From assembly GCF_012328925.1 (NCBI RefSeq), contig NZ_JAAXLS010000002.1, positions 124,001 to 188,000 of the forward strand: a DNA stretch of 64,000 nt. The letters are read 5' to 3'. The position numbers and the translations under genes were made by a program. The notes beneath the pieces were generated by a model. The model was not told where the DNA came from. It worked only from the letters and a program-made list of their open reading frames with translations, and did no database searches. The stretch is from Amycolatopsis acididurans (GTDB lineage Bacteria; Actinomycetota; Actinomycetes; Mycobacteriales; Pseudonocardiaceae). Within the stretch, counting starts at the first letter, position 1, and each line of letters begins with the position of its first letter. This document shows positions 55,981-64,000 of this stretch, piece by piece.

Positions 55981-56073
55981 CGCCGACGTGGTGAATTGGC
56001 ATTCATGAGGAGGCGATCCCACAGCGAGGGGCCGCCTCAGGTTCCGCCACTGGCGCCGCTACGCAGACCACTT

Positions 56074-56457
56074 TCAGACACTCTCCAGCTCCACGCGGTA
56101 GTGGAGGGTGCGGTAGCCCTTGAGCTTGTGGGCCAGGGGTACGAGCACGCCGTGCAGGAGCGGGTGTTTGCGTGTCAGCAGGCGCGCGGCGTGCCGGGCC
56201 TCGTCGCCGCTCAGCAGCGTCGCCCGGGCGCGGACCGGCTCGCCGGTCGGTGTGCCGCCGAAGGTCGACGGGGTGATCGTGACCTCGGGGTTGTTGCGCA
56301 GCCGCCGGGCTTTCCACGCCTTGTCGTAGGTGCGGAAGTACCCGTGGTCGTCCTCGACGGCGAGGTTGACCGGGGTGCCGACGGGCGTGCCGTCACGCTT
56401 GAAGGTGGTCAGCAGAATCGTGTGCTGCCGGGCGAGATCCTGGACTGTCGTGGTCAT
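56074..56457 (-). CDS. PPOX-class F420/flavin-dependent oxidoreductase
   Basis: 127-aa split barrel with the F420-type layout: HTILLTTFKRDGTPVGTPVNLAVEDD, RTYDKAWKARRLRNNPEVTI, and a C-terminal YRVELE. It is predicted to use F420 or flavin to reduce small molecules. The ATG at 56457 has GAAGGGA immediately upstream. It follows the second DevR gene on the same strand after about 105 bp, so it may be expressed with that sensor pair. Confidence 0.85.
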   Translation of the reverse strand: MTTTVQDLARQHTILLTTFKRDGTPVGTPVNLAVEDDHGYFRTYDKAWKARRLRNNPEVTITPSTFGGTPTGEPVRARATLLSGDEARHAARLLTRKHPLLHGVLVPLAHKLKGYRTLHYRVELESV

Positions 56458-56563
56458 GGCCGGTGTCCCTTCGGGTGTTGTGTCAGGGACGTGGCGGCAC
56501 GGCGATTCGTGACAGCGGCGGGCACCGGCGTCTGCTCGTGGCGGCGCGCCCGGCCTGGCCCGC

Positions 56564-57217
56564 TCAGGGCCGAGGAGGCTGGTGATTCCTCTTCGCCAGG
56601 TACACCGCGGCCTCGGTGCGGCGCTCGAACCCCAGCTTGTGCAGCAGCGAGGACACGTAGTTCTTCACGGTCTTCTCCGCCAGGAACAGCCGTTCGGCGA
56701 TCTGCCGGTTGGTCAGCCCGCCCGCGATCAGCTCCAGCACGCGCCGCTCCTGCGGGCTGAGCTGCTCGTACTGCGGATCGGGCTCGCTGCTCTCGCCGCG
56801 CAGCCGTGCCAGCACCGACGCGGTCAGGTTCGCGTCGAGCAGCGAGCCGCCCGCGGCGACGGTGCGCACGGCCTCGACCAGGTTGCTGCCGGACACCTGC
56901 TTGAGCATGTACCCCGCGGCACCGGCCATGATCGCCCCGAACAGCGCCTCGTCGTCGGAGTACGACGTCAGCATCAGGCACGCCGGCGGCGGCTCGACGA
57001 GCGCGCGGATGTCGCGGCACACCGATACGCCCTCGCCGTCGGGCAGCCGCACGTCCAGGATCGCGACATCGGGCCGCACCGCGGGAATGCGCGCCATCGC
57101 CTCGGCCGCGGTGCCCGCCTCCCCGCTGACCTTGAGGTCCCCGTCCGCCTCCAGTAGCGTTCGCAGCCCCGTCCGCACCACCTCGTGGTCGTCGAGCAGG
57201 AACACCGAGATCGTCAT
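56564..57217 (-). CDS. DevR-like response regulator, paralogue
   Basis: 217-aa NarL-family protein similar to the devR at 28576: LLDDHEVVRTG, phospho-acceptor Asp55 in [12 protein letters not shown], Lys in GYMLKQV (107), and the recognition helix [18 protein letters not shown], which keeps the same Lys, Lys and Asn as DosR. ATG overlaps the kinase stop (ATGA). It could bind the same boxes as DevR, giving two inputs to one regulon. Confidence 0.9.
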   Translation of the reverse strand: MTISVFLLDDHEVVRTGLRTLLEADGDLKVSGEAGTAAEAMARIPAVRPDVAILDVRLPDGEGVSVCRDIRALVEPPPACLMLTSYSDDEALFGAIMAGAAGYMLKQVSGSNLVEAVRTVAAGGSLLDANLTASVLARLRGESSEPDPQYEQLSPQERRVLELIAGGLTNRQIAERLFLAEKTVKNYVSSLLHKLGFERRTEAAVYLAKRNHQPPRP

Positions 57218-58749
57218 GGCTGCCCCTCGAGCGCCGCCGTCCATTGCAGTTTCGTGCCGCCGACCGTGCGCGGTCGCACGGAAAGTGTGCCGTGCCATCG
57301 TTCCGCGCGGCGCCGCAGGTTCACCAGTCCCGCACCACCGGGCAGTTCGTCCGGCAGCCCGACCCCGTCGTCGATCACGGACAGCGTCAGCTGCCGCCCG
57401 CTCCGGTCCACCGTCACCTCGATCGCCGCCGACGACGCGTCCGCGTGCCGGGCCACGTTCGACAGTGCCTCCCGCACGCTCGCGATCAGATCGGACCGCA
57501 CCGGCCCGCGCACCGCGGCGTCCAGCGGCCCGTCGAAGCTCACCCGTGGCTCGAAGCCCAGCAGCGGCGCGCTGTCCTGCGCCAGACGCAGCAGGTCCGA
57601 CCGCACGCCGTGCGCCTCCGCCGGCTCCTGCAAGGAGAAGATGCTGTTGCGGACGTCCCGGATGGTGCGATCCAGATCCCGCACGAAGCCGGTGACCTTG
57701 TCCGACAGCACCGGGTCGTCGCTGGTCCGGCTCAGCCCCTCCAGTCCCAGCCCGATCGCGAACAACCGCTGGATCACCAGGTCGTGCAGGTCACGGGCGA
57801 TCCGGTCGCGGTCCTCGAACACCGCCAGCCGCCGCCGGTCGCCCTCGGCGCGCGCGAACTCCACCGCCAGCGCGGCGTGCATGGCGAAGTCACGGACGAG
57901 CTCCACCTCGGCGTCTGTGAACGGGACCTTGTCGTGGAACCTCGCCACGAGCAGCACGCCGAGCGTCTCCGAACCCACGATCAGCGGCGCCGCGATGGCG
58001 GAGTCGAGATCCTTGATCGTCGTGGGCAGCGTGCGGTTCGTCCCGGCCTGCTGAGCCACCACGTGCCCGCCGTACTCCCGCACCACGACCGGTTGACCGC
58101 TGGTGTAGGCGACTCCGGTGGCCGTGCCCTCGGCGGGCACCGTCGCGCCCGCCAGCCACTGGTACTCCGCGTCGGGGGAGGCGAGCACATCGAACACGAG
58201 CGTGCCGGGCTCGGACTCGCTGGGCAGCGCGACCGCCCCCGCGGACGCGCGCGCGACGTCACGGGCCCGCTCGGCGATCAGGCGCAACGTGGTGCCGCTG
58301 TCCTCGCCCACCAGCAGCGCGGCGGTCACCTGATGGGACGCGTCGCGCCAGCGTTCCCGCTGCAGCGCGTGGTCGTAGGTCCGCGCGTTGCGGACAGCGA
58401 CCGCGGCCGTGTGCGCGAGCTCGGCGAAGACCTGCTCGTCGGTGCCGGTGAACCCGCCGGGCTTCGCGCTCGCGCACAGACGCGCGAACGGCTCGCCGTC
58501 CACCACGATGGGCAGGCTCAGCGTGCCCGGGCCGGCTGGCAGGTCCGCGGTGGTGCGGTATTCGGCCGGTTTACCGGACTGGACGACCTCGATGAGCCGC
58601 TCGCCGGGATCGTGCACCGCCGCAACCGCGTGGTCGGCACCGGTCAGCGCCCGCACATGCTCCACGACGCGCTGCAGCACGGTGGGCTGCCGCAGGTCGG
58701 CCGCGATGTCGATCACCGCGTCCAGCAGCGCCCGCGCGCTGGGTTCCAT
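57214..58749 (-). CDS. GAF histidine kinase partner of the second DevR-like regulator
   Basis: 511-aa soluble kinase: shortened GAF-A (about 20-125), GAF-B (about 140-300), HisKA_3 with phospho-acceptor His322 in DLHDLVIQRLFAIG, HATPase (EALSNVARHADA, IDDGVGLPDEL). The first GAF lacks the HPPM and NLY features of DosS, so it does not seem to hold heme by that His and may sense another signal. Start ATG 58749 (GTG 58752 and TTG 58758 possible; GGGAG lies upstream). Overlaps its regulator gene by 4 bp. Confidence 0.89.
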   Translation of the reverse strand: MEPSARALLDAVIDIAADLRQPTVLQRVVEHVRALTGADHAVAAVHDPGERLIEVVQSGKPAEYRTTADLPAGPGTLSLPIVVDGEPFARLCASAKPGGFTGTDEQVFAELAHTAAVAVRNARTYDHALQRERWRDASHQVTAALLVGEDSGTTLRLIAERARDVARASAGAVALPSESEPGTLVFDVLASPDAEYQWLAGATVPAEGTATGVAYTSGQPVVVREYGGHVVAQQAGTNRTLPTTIKDLDSAIAAPLIVGSETLGVLLVARFHDKVPFTDAEVELVRDFAMHAALAVEFARAEGDRRRLAVFEDRDRIARDLHDLVIQRLFAIGLGLEGLSRTSDDPVLSDKVTGFVRDLDRTIRDVRNSIFSLQEPAEAHGVRSDLLRLAQDSAPLLGFEPRVSFDGPLDAAVRGPVRSDLIASVREALSNVARHADASSAAIEVTVDRSGRQLTLSVIDDGVGLPDELPGGAGLVNLRRRAERWHGTLSVRPRTVGGTKLQWTAALEGQP

Positions 58750-58803
58750 CACCGGCAACTCCCTGCCGAAGCCTGACGTACGCCGACCGCGCCCCGTGCC
58801 GTG

Positions 58804-59214
58804 TCACGCGACCCGGCGCCCGGACACGACCTCGATCGGGATCCGGATACATCGTACGTCCGTGGCGAGCGGTGGCTGCCAGGATAACTCCGGGCGGCGC
58901 TGCGGCAGATCGCATTCCACGGCGGCGCTGGCCCGGCCGAGGACCGTCACCCACCAGCCGGTGCGCAGGCCGGGGTCGAACGCGTCGACCTCGAAGGCCA
59001 CCACACCGTCGTCGGCCGAGCCGAACAGGTCGGTGCGGGCCTGCACGGGGAACCAGACCGAATCCTGCTGCACCAGGTACTTGACGGGCTGCACGGCGGG
59101 AAGGCCACGTTTGGTGAACACCACCCTGCCCACCTCGACGCTGGCCAGCAGTGCGACGCACTCGTCGCGGTCGAGCACCTCCAGACCGAACGCATCGAGC
59201 ATCGCGCCGTCCAC
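58804..59214 (-). CDS. PPOX-class flavoprotein
   Basis: 136-aa split-barrel protein of the same subfamily as those at 17963 and 31097: LEVLDRDECVALLASVEVGRVVF, LPAVQPVKYLV, and DPGLRTGWWVTVLGRAS. GTG 59214 with GGAGGA six bases upstream; GTG 59220 and ATG 59202 are possible. It is divergent from the CBS gene, with a DosR-box-like motif between, and lies upstream of the second DevR-like operon, so readthrough could link it. Confidence 0.84.
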   Translation of the reverse strand: MDGAMLDAFGLEVLDRDECVALLASVEVGRVVFTKRGLPAVQPVKYLVQQDSVWFPVQARTDLFGSADDGVVAFEVDAFDPGLRTGWWVTVLGRASAAVECDLPQRRPELSWQPPLATDVRCIRIPIEVVSGRRVA

Positions 59215-59272
59215 CCTCACTCCTCCGGAAGCGTCCCCGGATCACCATCCCGCCCCGGCGAACCGGCCGGTA

Positions 59273-59286
59273 GGGCCATTCGACCC
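59273..59286 (+). promoter_or_regulatory. DosR-box-like motif
   Basis: GGGCCATTCGACCC, 10 of 14 consensus positions and partly palindromic, in the gap between the divergent PPOX and CBS genes, about 80 bp upstream of the CBS start. Confidence 0.4.
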
Positions 59287-59366
59287 GGTGCTTTCCGGCC
59301 CGTTTGGCCTGGCCCGGACCGGGAAGGTTACGACCGCACCCGAAACGAAGAAGGAGGGAAACGACC

Positions 59367-59786
59367 ATGGCTCCAACGGTCAAGGAGATCATGACCCGCG
59401 ACCCGGTGACGCTGGCGCCGACCGCCACGGTCCGGGAGGCCGCGCGGCAGATGCGCGAACGCGACATCGGCAACGTCCTGGTCGCCGACGGCAACGATCT
59501 GCGCGGCATCGTGACCGACCGCGACATCGTGGTCCGGGGCCTGGCAGAACGCGACGACCTGTCCGACTGCCACCTTTCCGACGTGTGCAGCGACCGCGTC
59601 GTCACGGCCGACCCGAACGAGGACGCCGAGGAGACGATCCGGCGGATGCGGCAGAACTCGATCCGGCGGATCGCGGTCGTGGAGCAGGGCAAGCCCGTCG
59701 GCGTGCTGTCGCTGGGCGATGCCGCGATGGAGAAGGACCCTAACTCCGCACTCGGTGAGATCAGCTCGGCACGCGGCAATCAGTGA
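59367..59786 (+). CDS. CBS-domain protein (Hrp1-like)
   Basis: 139-aa CBS pair: VKEIMTRDPVTLAPTATVRE, DIGNVLVADGNDLRGIVTDRD, VVTADPNEDAEE, RRIAVVEQGKPVGVLSLGD. Same build as the DosR-regulon protein Hrp1 (Rv2626c). Adenine-nucleotide sensing is the family role. ATG 59367 with AAGGAGGG. It is a second CBS protein in the window, with the one at 19410. Confidence 0.88.
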   Translation: MAPTVKEIMTRDPVTLAPTATVREAARQMRERDIGNVLVADGNDLRGIVTDRDIVVRGLAERDDLSDCHLSDVCSDRVVTADPNEDAEETIRRMRQNSIRRIAVVEQGKPVGVLSLGDAAMEKDPNSALGEISSARGNQ

Positions 59787-59893
59787 GCCTGCCGGAAAAT
59801 CTCCGGATGGCCCGGCATCGGAAAAACACCTGACATACATCGGCAGGCGCATCATGGTTTCAAAGCCCTAACCGGGTGAAGGAGCCGTGCGCC

Positions 59894-60565
59894 ATGCCCA
59901 TGCAGTTTTTCGAGCCACTGCTTTGGCCGTTCATCGTGCTGTTGTGGCTGATCGTCTCGATGTACTCGCGGGCGGCGCTGTACCGGCGATGGCGGACCCA
60001 GCCCCAGCCGGCACGGCGCCGCCCGGTCCAGGTTTCCCAGCCCCCACACGTCAAGCCCACGCGGGTGCGGTGGCAGGAAGCGCGGGCGAAGTACGCGAAG
60101 GTCGCCACGGAATACGGTGAATACGAATCGGATCCGCTGCGGGTGCTGAGGCTGCCCGCGCTGGCCGATCCCGAGGTGCCTTCCACGGGCCGGTTCATCG
60201 ATGCCTTCCACGAGGCGATGGCCCTGCACACCGACGAGTACCCCGGCGACCCGATGGCACGGAAGTTCGCCGAGGCGACCGAAACCGCCACGAAAGCGTG
60301 GGCCGCGGCTTGCGAGGCGGCCGAGAAACTCCGGGCGTCGCGGTTCACGGCGGAGGAACGCGCGCTTATCGCGCAGGGCATCAAGCTACTGGAGCTGGCG
60401 CAGGGCGGGGCGACGCCGGCCGAGGCGGAGGCCGCCTACGCGGCGGCGCGGCAGGTGCTGGCGAAACTCGAGCGCAGCGCGGGCACGCGGCTGGACTGGC
60501 GGGTGCCCAGGGCCGCGCGTCAGGTCATCGAACGCGACGGGAAACCCCACCTGCCTCCGGCATGA
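59894..60565 (+). CDS. Membrane-anchored helical protein, unknown
   Basis: 223 aa. One N-terminal TM helix (about 6-23, LLWPFIVLLWLIVSMYS) and a cytoplasmic part rich in Ala and charged residues, probably helical and perhaps coiled coil (about 60-200: ARAKYAKVATEYGEY, AEERALIAQGIKLLELAQGG, AEAEAAYAAARQVLAKLE). Not recognised as a known family. ATG 59894 after AAGGAG; longer starts are less likely. It converges with the ChaB-like gene. Confidence 0.75.
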   Translation: MPMQFFEPLLWPFIVLLWLIVSMYSRAALYRRWRTQPQPARRRPVQVSQPPHVKPTRVRWQEARAKYAKVATEYGEYESDPLRVLRLPALADPEVPSTGRFIDAFHEAMALHTDEYPGDPMARKFAEATETATKAWAAACEAAEKLRASRFTAEERALIAQGIKLLELAQGGATPAEAEAAYAAARQVLAKLERSAGTRLDWRVPRAARQVIERDGKPHLPPA

Positions 60566-60582
60566 GGCCTGTCCCGCCGTCG

Positions 60583-60634
60583 CGCCGTGAGGGCCCCACA
60601 TGAGGGCCCCACATGAGGTTGGTCCCTCACGGCG
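60583..60634. terminator. Bidirectional terminator with a tandem repeat in the loop
   Basis: An 11-bp perfect stem (CGCCGTGAGGG and its complement) encloses a 30-nt loop holding two direct copies of TGAGGGCCCCACA (60588 and 60601). It lies in the 75-bp gap between convergent genes. Confidence 0.55.
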
Positions 60635-60640
60635 TTGTCG

Positions 60641-61042
60641 CTACTTGCCGCGAGCCTGCGCGGTCTTGCGGTTGTTGGCGCGCTCGATCGCCTTGACCAG
60701 TTCCGGCTTGTTCATCGACGAGCGGCCCTTGATGTCCAGTTTCTGCGCCACCTCGTACAGGTGGTGCTTGCTGGCCGACGCGTCCACGCCGCCCGCCGTC
60801 TTCGTGGCCTTGCGGTTGGCGCCCCGGCTGGCCTGCTTGTCGGAAGGACCCTTGTGGCCCTTCTCCTCCCAGTGGTCGCCGACCTTCTCGTAGCTGTGCT
60901 TGAGCGCCGCGTAGGCGGTCTGGTGGGCGCGGCGGCCGTCGCCGTAGGTCTCGGCGGCGGAGTCGTGCGCCTTGATCCAGGTCTCCTGCGCATGCTTCGG
61001 CGAGCGTTTCAGCGTGCTCGGCAGTACCTCTCGTCCTGGCAT
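60641..61042 (-). CDS. ChaB-like / Rho-N-domain protein
   Basis: 133-aa basic protein. The N-terminal part (LPSTLKRSPKHAQETWIKAH, then AHQTAYAALKHSYEKVGDHW) matches ChaB, a small protein linked to cation transport. The C-terminal 45 residues (SASKHHLYEVAQKLDIKGRS) resemble a Rho N-terminal/SAP-like domain that binds nucleic acid. ATG 61042 with GGAGG eight bases upstream. Function unproven; the fusion is common in actinobacteria. Confidence 0.8.
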   Translation of the reverse strand: MPGREVLPSTLKRSPKHAQETWIKAHDSAAETYGDGRRAHQTAYAALKHSYEKVGDHWEEKGHKGPSDKQASRGANRKATKTAGGVDASASKHHLYEVAQKLDIKGRSSMNKPELVKAIERANNRKTAQARGK

Positions 61043-61100
61043 TGGGACTACCTCCACTCCGTCTTGCGCTTGCCGAAGGAGTTCCCGGCCCGGATCTTCA

Positions 61101-61367
61101 TCAAACCTGGTCACGTACGTGCAAGGCCTGCTCCTCGGCGCCGCCGGCGGGCCGTTCGGGAGTGTGACCGTCGGCGATCTCCGCGCCCTCGTCGTCGGTC
61201 ATCTCGTTGGACCGGTCGGGCGCGGCGAACTGCCCACCCGGCGTCTCGGAATCCGGTTCGCGTGCGTAGTCCGGATCCTCGACACGCCAGGTCACCGGGT
61301 CCTCGAGCGGGGCGGTTTCCGGCTCCAGTTCGAGGTTTTCCTGCTGTTCGGATCGGTTCTCGGCCAT
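61101..61367 (-). CDS. Acidic disordered protein, unknown
   Basis: 88-aa very acidic protein (for example ENLELEPETAPLEDPVTWRV) with no TM segment and few hydrophobic residues. No family recognised. ATG 61367 with an AGGAGG site supports translation. Lies between the ChaB-like and SDR genes on the same strand, so likely part of one unit. Confidence 0.65.
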   Translation of the reverse strand: MAENRSEQQENLELEPETAPLEDPVTWRVEDPDYAREPDSETPGGQFAAPDRSNEMTDDEGAEIADGHTPERPAGGAEEQALHVRDQV

Positions 61368-61376
61368 CTCTCCTCC

Positions 61377-62222
61377 TCAGCCGGGCATGGTCTCGCCGCC
61401 GAGCGCGGCGATGACCTCTCCGGTGTAGTAGGACGACATCTGGTTCGCGGCGAGGAACACGTACGAGGGCGCCAGTTCGTCCGGATGCGCGGGGCGCTTG
61501 AGCGGCACCTGCTCGCCGAACTTCTCGACATGCCCCTCGGACAGCGTCGCCGGGATCAGCGGAGTCCACACCGGACCGGGTGCGACGGCGTTGATCCGGA
61601 TGCCGCGTTCGGCGAGCGCCTGCGCCATCGAGTACGTCCACGCGATGATCGCGCCCTTGGTCGCCGAGTAGTCGATGAGCTTCTTGTTGCCGCGCAAACC
61701 GTTCACCGACGCGCTGTTCACGATCGCACTGCCTTCGCCCAGGTGCGGCAGCGCCGCCTGGGTCACCCGGAAGAAGCTGTGCATGTTCACGTCGAACGTG
61801 TGCAGCCACTGGTCTTCGGTGAGTTCGTCCGGCGAATCCAGCTCCTGCTGCGTCGCGATGTTGTTCACCAGCAGGTCCAGCCCACCGAGCGCGGACACGG
61901 TGCGTTCGACCACCTCGCGGCAGTGCTCGCCGCGCGCGAGGTCCCCGGGCAACAGCACGCATTGCCTGCCGGCCTTGCGCACCAGCTCGGCGGTCTCCTC
62001 GGCGTCCTCGTGCTCGGACAGGTACGCGATCGCCACGTCGGCGCCCTCCTTGGCGAAGGCGACCGCCACGGCGCGGCCGGTCCCGGAATCGCCGCCGGTG
62101 ATCAGCGCACGCCGGTCCCGGAGCAGGTCACGCCCGGTGTAGTCGCTCATCGCGTCCCGCGGCTTCGGCCGCATCTCTTCGGTCGAGCCGGGCGGTTCCT
62201 GCTGCTGCGGAGGTGTGCTCAT
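61377..62222 (-). CDS. SDR family oxidoreductase (YghA-like)
   Basis: 281-aa SDR with a Pro-rich N-terminal extension (about 45 aa) typical of the YghA or Gsp39 group: GGDSGTGRAVA (variant Rossmann), LLVNNIATQQEL, catalytic Ser in VNSASVNG, and Tyr-x3-Lys in YSATK. These proteins are often stress-induced; the substrate is unknown. Start ATG 62222 is weakly supported; an earlier start at 62255 is possible. It is divergent from the epimerase gene. Confidence 0.86.
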   Translation of the reverse strand: MSTPPQQQEPPGSTEEMRPKPRDAMSDYTGRDLLRDRRALITGGDSGTGRAVAVAFAKEGADVAIAYLSEHEDAEETAELVRKAGRQCVLLPGDLARGEHCREVVERTVSALGGLDLLVNNIATQQELDSPDELTEDQWLHTFDVNMHSFFRVTQAALPHLGEGSAIVNSASVNGLRGNKKLIDYSATKGAIIAWTYSMAQALAERGIRINAVAPGPVWTPLIPATLSEGHVEKFGEQVPLKRPAHPDELAPSYVFLAANQMSSYYTGEVIAALGGETMPG

Positions 62223-62278
62223 ACCGGTCGTGATGCCCACGTCCGATTGGCCCAAACGTCGCCGGGTACCCGGCCGGA

Positions 62279-63331
62279 ATGAGTAACGGGTTGCGCGTCG
62301 TGGTCACCGGCGCGAGCGGCAACGTGGGCACGAGCGTCATCGAAGCACTGGCCGCCGATCCCGGGGTCGGCTCGATCCTCGGTATCGTTCGCCGCCAGCC
62401 GGGCTGGACGCCGCCGAAGACGGAATGGGCGCTGGCCGATGTCGGGGAGGACGATCTCGGGTACCTGGTGCGTGGTGCGGACGTGGTGATCCATCTCGCG
62501 TGGCTGTTCCAGCCCACGCACGACCCGACGGTCACCTGGCGCGTCAACGTCCTGGGCAGCATCCGGCTGTTCGAGGCGGTCGCCAGGGAACGCGTACCGG
62601 CACTGGTGCACGCGTCCTCCGTCGGCGCCTATTCGCCAGGGGACGGGGAAGGGCCGGTGGACGAGTCCTGGCCGACGCACGGCTGGCCCGAAGCCGCCTA
62701 TCCACGCGAAAAGGCCTATCTTGAACGGTTTCTGGACGCCTTCGAACTTGCGCACGCCGAGACGAGGGTCGTGCGGATGCGCCCGGCGTTCATCTTCAAA
62801 CGGGAATCGGCCTCCCAGCAACGGCGTCTGTTCGCGGGCCCGTTCGTGCCGGGGCTGCTCCCGTCGCTGCTGCCCGTCGTGCCGGACGTGCCGGGGCTGC
62901 GGATGCAGGGCGTGCACACCGCCGACATCGCCGAGGCGTACCGGCTCGCCGCGACGCGCGACGTGCGCGGAGCGTTCAACGTCGCCGCCGAGCCGGTGCT
63001 TGACGCGCCTGTGCTCGCCGGGCTGATCGGCGCGCGCACCGTGCGCCTGCCGAAATGGGCACTACGCGGACCGCTGGCCGCGGCCTGGCGGCTGCACGTC
63101 GTCCCGGCGACTCCCGGGCTCTTCGAGACCGTGCTCCGACTGCCCACAATGGACACTTCGCGGGCGCGTACCGAACTCGGCTGGACGCCTCGCTACACCG
63201 CGACGGACGCGATCGCGGAGTTCCTCACCGGCCTTCGCCACGGCGCGGGCATGGACACCCCGCCGCTGGCGCCGGACAGCGCGCGCGGACGGCTCGCCGA
63301 GTTGCGCACGGGGGTCGGAAGCCAAGCCTGA
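62279..63331 (+). CDS. NAD-dependent epimerase/dehydratase family protein
   Basis: 350-aa extended SDR: TGASGNVGTSVIEAL at the N-terminus, ALVHASSVGAYSPG with catalytic Ser, and YPREKAYLER as the Tyr-x3-Lys motif. The C-terminal part recalls the steroid-dehydrogenase/epimerase type. Substrate unknown. It is divergent from the SDR gene (57-bp gap) and followed by the M20 peptidase. Confidence 0.85.
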   Translation: MSNGLRVVVTGASGNVGTSVIEALAADPGVGSILGIVRRQPGWTPPKTEWALADVGEDDLGYLVRGADVVIHLAWLFQPTHDPTVTWRVNVLGSIRLFEAVARERVPALVHASSVGAYSPGDGEGPVDESWPTHGWPEAAYPREKAYLERFLDAFELAHAETRVVRMRPAFIFKRESASQQRRLFAGPFVPGLLPSLLPVVPDVPGLRMQGVHTADIAEAYRLAATRDVRGAFNVAAEPVLDAPVLAGLIGARTVRLPKWALRGPLAAAWRLHVVPATPGLFETVLRLPTMDTSRARTELGWTPRYTATDAIAEFLTGLRHGAGMDTPPLAPDSARGRLAELRTGVGSQA

Positions 63332-63369
63332 CCCGGCACGGTACCCGGCGAGGATGATAGGAAGAGCCG

Positions 63370-64000
63370 GTGACCGAACCGAGCATGATCGACAGCGCGG
63401 CCGACGAGGCCGTCACGCTCACCAGCGAGCTGATCCGCATCGACACCACCAACACCGGTGATCCGGACACGCTGGTGGGGGAGCGGGCGGCGGCGGAGTA
63501 CGTGGCCGATAAGCTCACCGAGGCCGGTTACGAGATCACCTACGTCGAGTCCGGCGGCAAGAACCGGCACAACGTCATCGCGCGGCTGCCCGGCGCCGAC
63601 CCCGGCCGTGGCGCGCTGCTGGTGCACGGCCACCTCGACGTGGTGCCCGCCGATGCGTCGGAGTGGTCGGTGCACCCGTTCTCCGGCGCGATCCAGGACG
63701 GTTACGTCTGGGGCCGGGGCGCGGTCGACATGAAGGACATGGTCGGCATGACGCTGGCGCTGGCCAGGCACTACAAGCGGCACGGCATCGTGCCGCCGCG
63801 CGACATGATCTTCGCGTTCCTCGCCGACGAAGAGGCCGGGGGCAAGTTCGGCGCGCAGTGGCTGGTGGAGCACCGGCCCGAGCTGTTCGAGGGCGCGACG
63901 GAGGCGATCAGCGAGGTCGGCGGGTTCTCCATCACGCTCAAGGACGACGTCCGCACCTACCTGATCGAGACGGCGGAGAAAGGCATCCGCTGGATGAAGC
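63370..64000 (+). CDS. M20 family metallopeptidase (3' truncated by window end)
   Basis: The frame runs from GTG 63370 to the window end (210 codons) with no stop. Visible zinc ligands and catalytic residues: GHLDVVP (His, and Asp two residues on), GAVDMKDMVG with the bridging Asp, and ADEEAGG with the general-base Glu. This is the M20/M25/M40 amidohydrolase or dipeptidase layout. The C-terminus, including the lid domain, lies outside the window, so the substrate class cannot be set. Confidence 0.88.
   Translation, partial: MTEPSMIDSAADEAVTLTSELIRIDTTNTGDPDTLVGERAAAEYVADKLTEAGYEITYVESGGKNRHNVIARLPGADPGRGALLVHGHLDVVPADASEWSVHPFSGAIQDGYVWGRGAVDMKDMVGMTLALARHYKRHGIVPPRDMIFAFLADEEAGGKFGAQWLVEHRPELFEGATEAISEVGGFSITLKDDVRTYLIETAEKGIRWMK

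Noticed and set aside
56458-56472. GAAGGGAC before the PPOX gene at 56074 as a box
   Set aside because: It lies exactly where the ribosome-binding site should be and is better explained as that site.

Overview
The window is about 70% G+C, with GTG and TTG starts, strong GGAGG-type ribosome sites and many 1-4 bp start/stop overlaps. Gene content (a conservon, NDMA-type alcohol dehydrogenases, TetR and thiolase/acyl-CoA ligase pairs, a mycobacterial-type DosR system) points to a filamentous actinomycete of the Pseudonocardiaceae, most like Amycolatopsis. This placement is inferred from gene content and style, not from a marker gene. No rRNA, tRNA, CRISPR array, insertion sequence or prophage was seen.

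Layout. 0-7.5 kb: the tail of a hybrid signalling protein, a thiolase, two TetR regulators, a MerR regulator with a B12-like domain, thioredoxin, an acyl-CoA ligase and a metallo-beta-lactamase fold hydrolase behind a terminator-bearing leader. 7.5-13.8 kb: a CYTH/CHAD protein coupled to a ParA-type ATPase, a large membrane patatin and a family-3 glycosidase lipoprotein. 13.8-17.7 kb: a four-gene conservon (sensor kinase, roadblock protein, DUF742 protein, small GTPase).

17.9-38.7 kb is the most notable region: a DosR/DevR-like dormancy island. It holds a response regulator that keeps the key M. tuberculosis DosR residues at identical numbering, a DosS/DosT-like GAF kinase with the heme His and distal Tyr in register, six universal stress proteins, homologues of DosR-regulon proteins (Rv1733c-like membrane protein, Rv1738/Rv2632c-like DUF1876 protein, two Acg nitroreductases, a CtpF-like P-type ATPase), PPK2, CBS and PPOX proteins. 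DosR-box-like 14-mers lie in most of its promoter gaps. A second DevR/kinase pair, without the heme His, sits at 56.5-58.7 kb with further PPOX and CBS genes. The island also holds two decayed genes meeting tail to tail (P-type ATPase and a pyruvate dehydrogenase E1 alpha-like gene) and an uncharacterised five-gene set built around an atypical Nramp-like transporter.

38.8-48.9 kb: two paralogous NDMA-type alcohol dehydrogenases sharing a near-identical patch, a complete Opp/Dpp-type ABC importer, an IclR-like regulator, an orphan LuxR-type response regulator and an SDR. 48.9-54.3 kb: Hsp20 and a stressosome/partner-switching module (STAS, RsbR, RsbS, RsbT, RsbX-like, PP2C phosphatase, anti-sigma kinase). 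54.3-64 kb: acyl-CoA synthetase, a palindromic intergenic element, the second DevRS pair, small stress genes, a ChaB-like protein, two dehydrogenase/epimerase genes and the start of an M20 peptidase that runs off the end.

Together the window reads as a stress and dormancy region: redox or oxygen sensing (DevRS), energy stress (PPK2, Usp, CBS), general stress (Rsb, Hsp20) and redox enzymes. No stretch over 300 bp lacks a gene.
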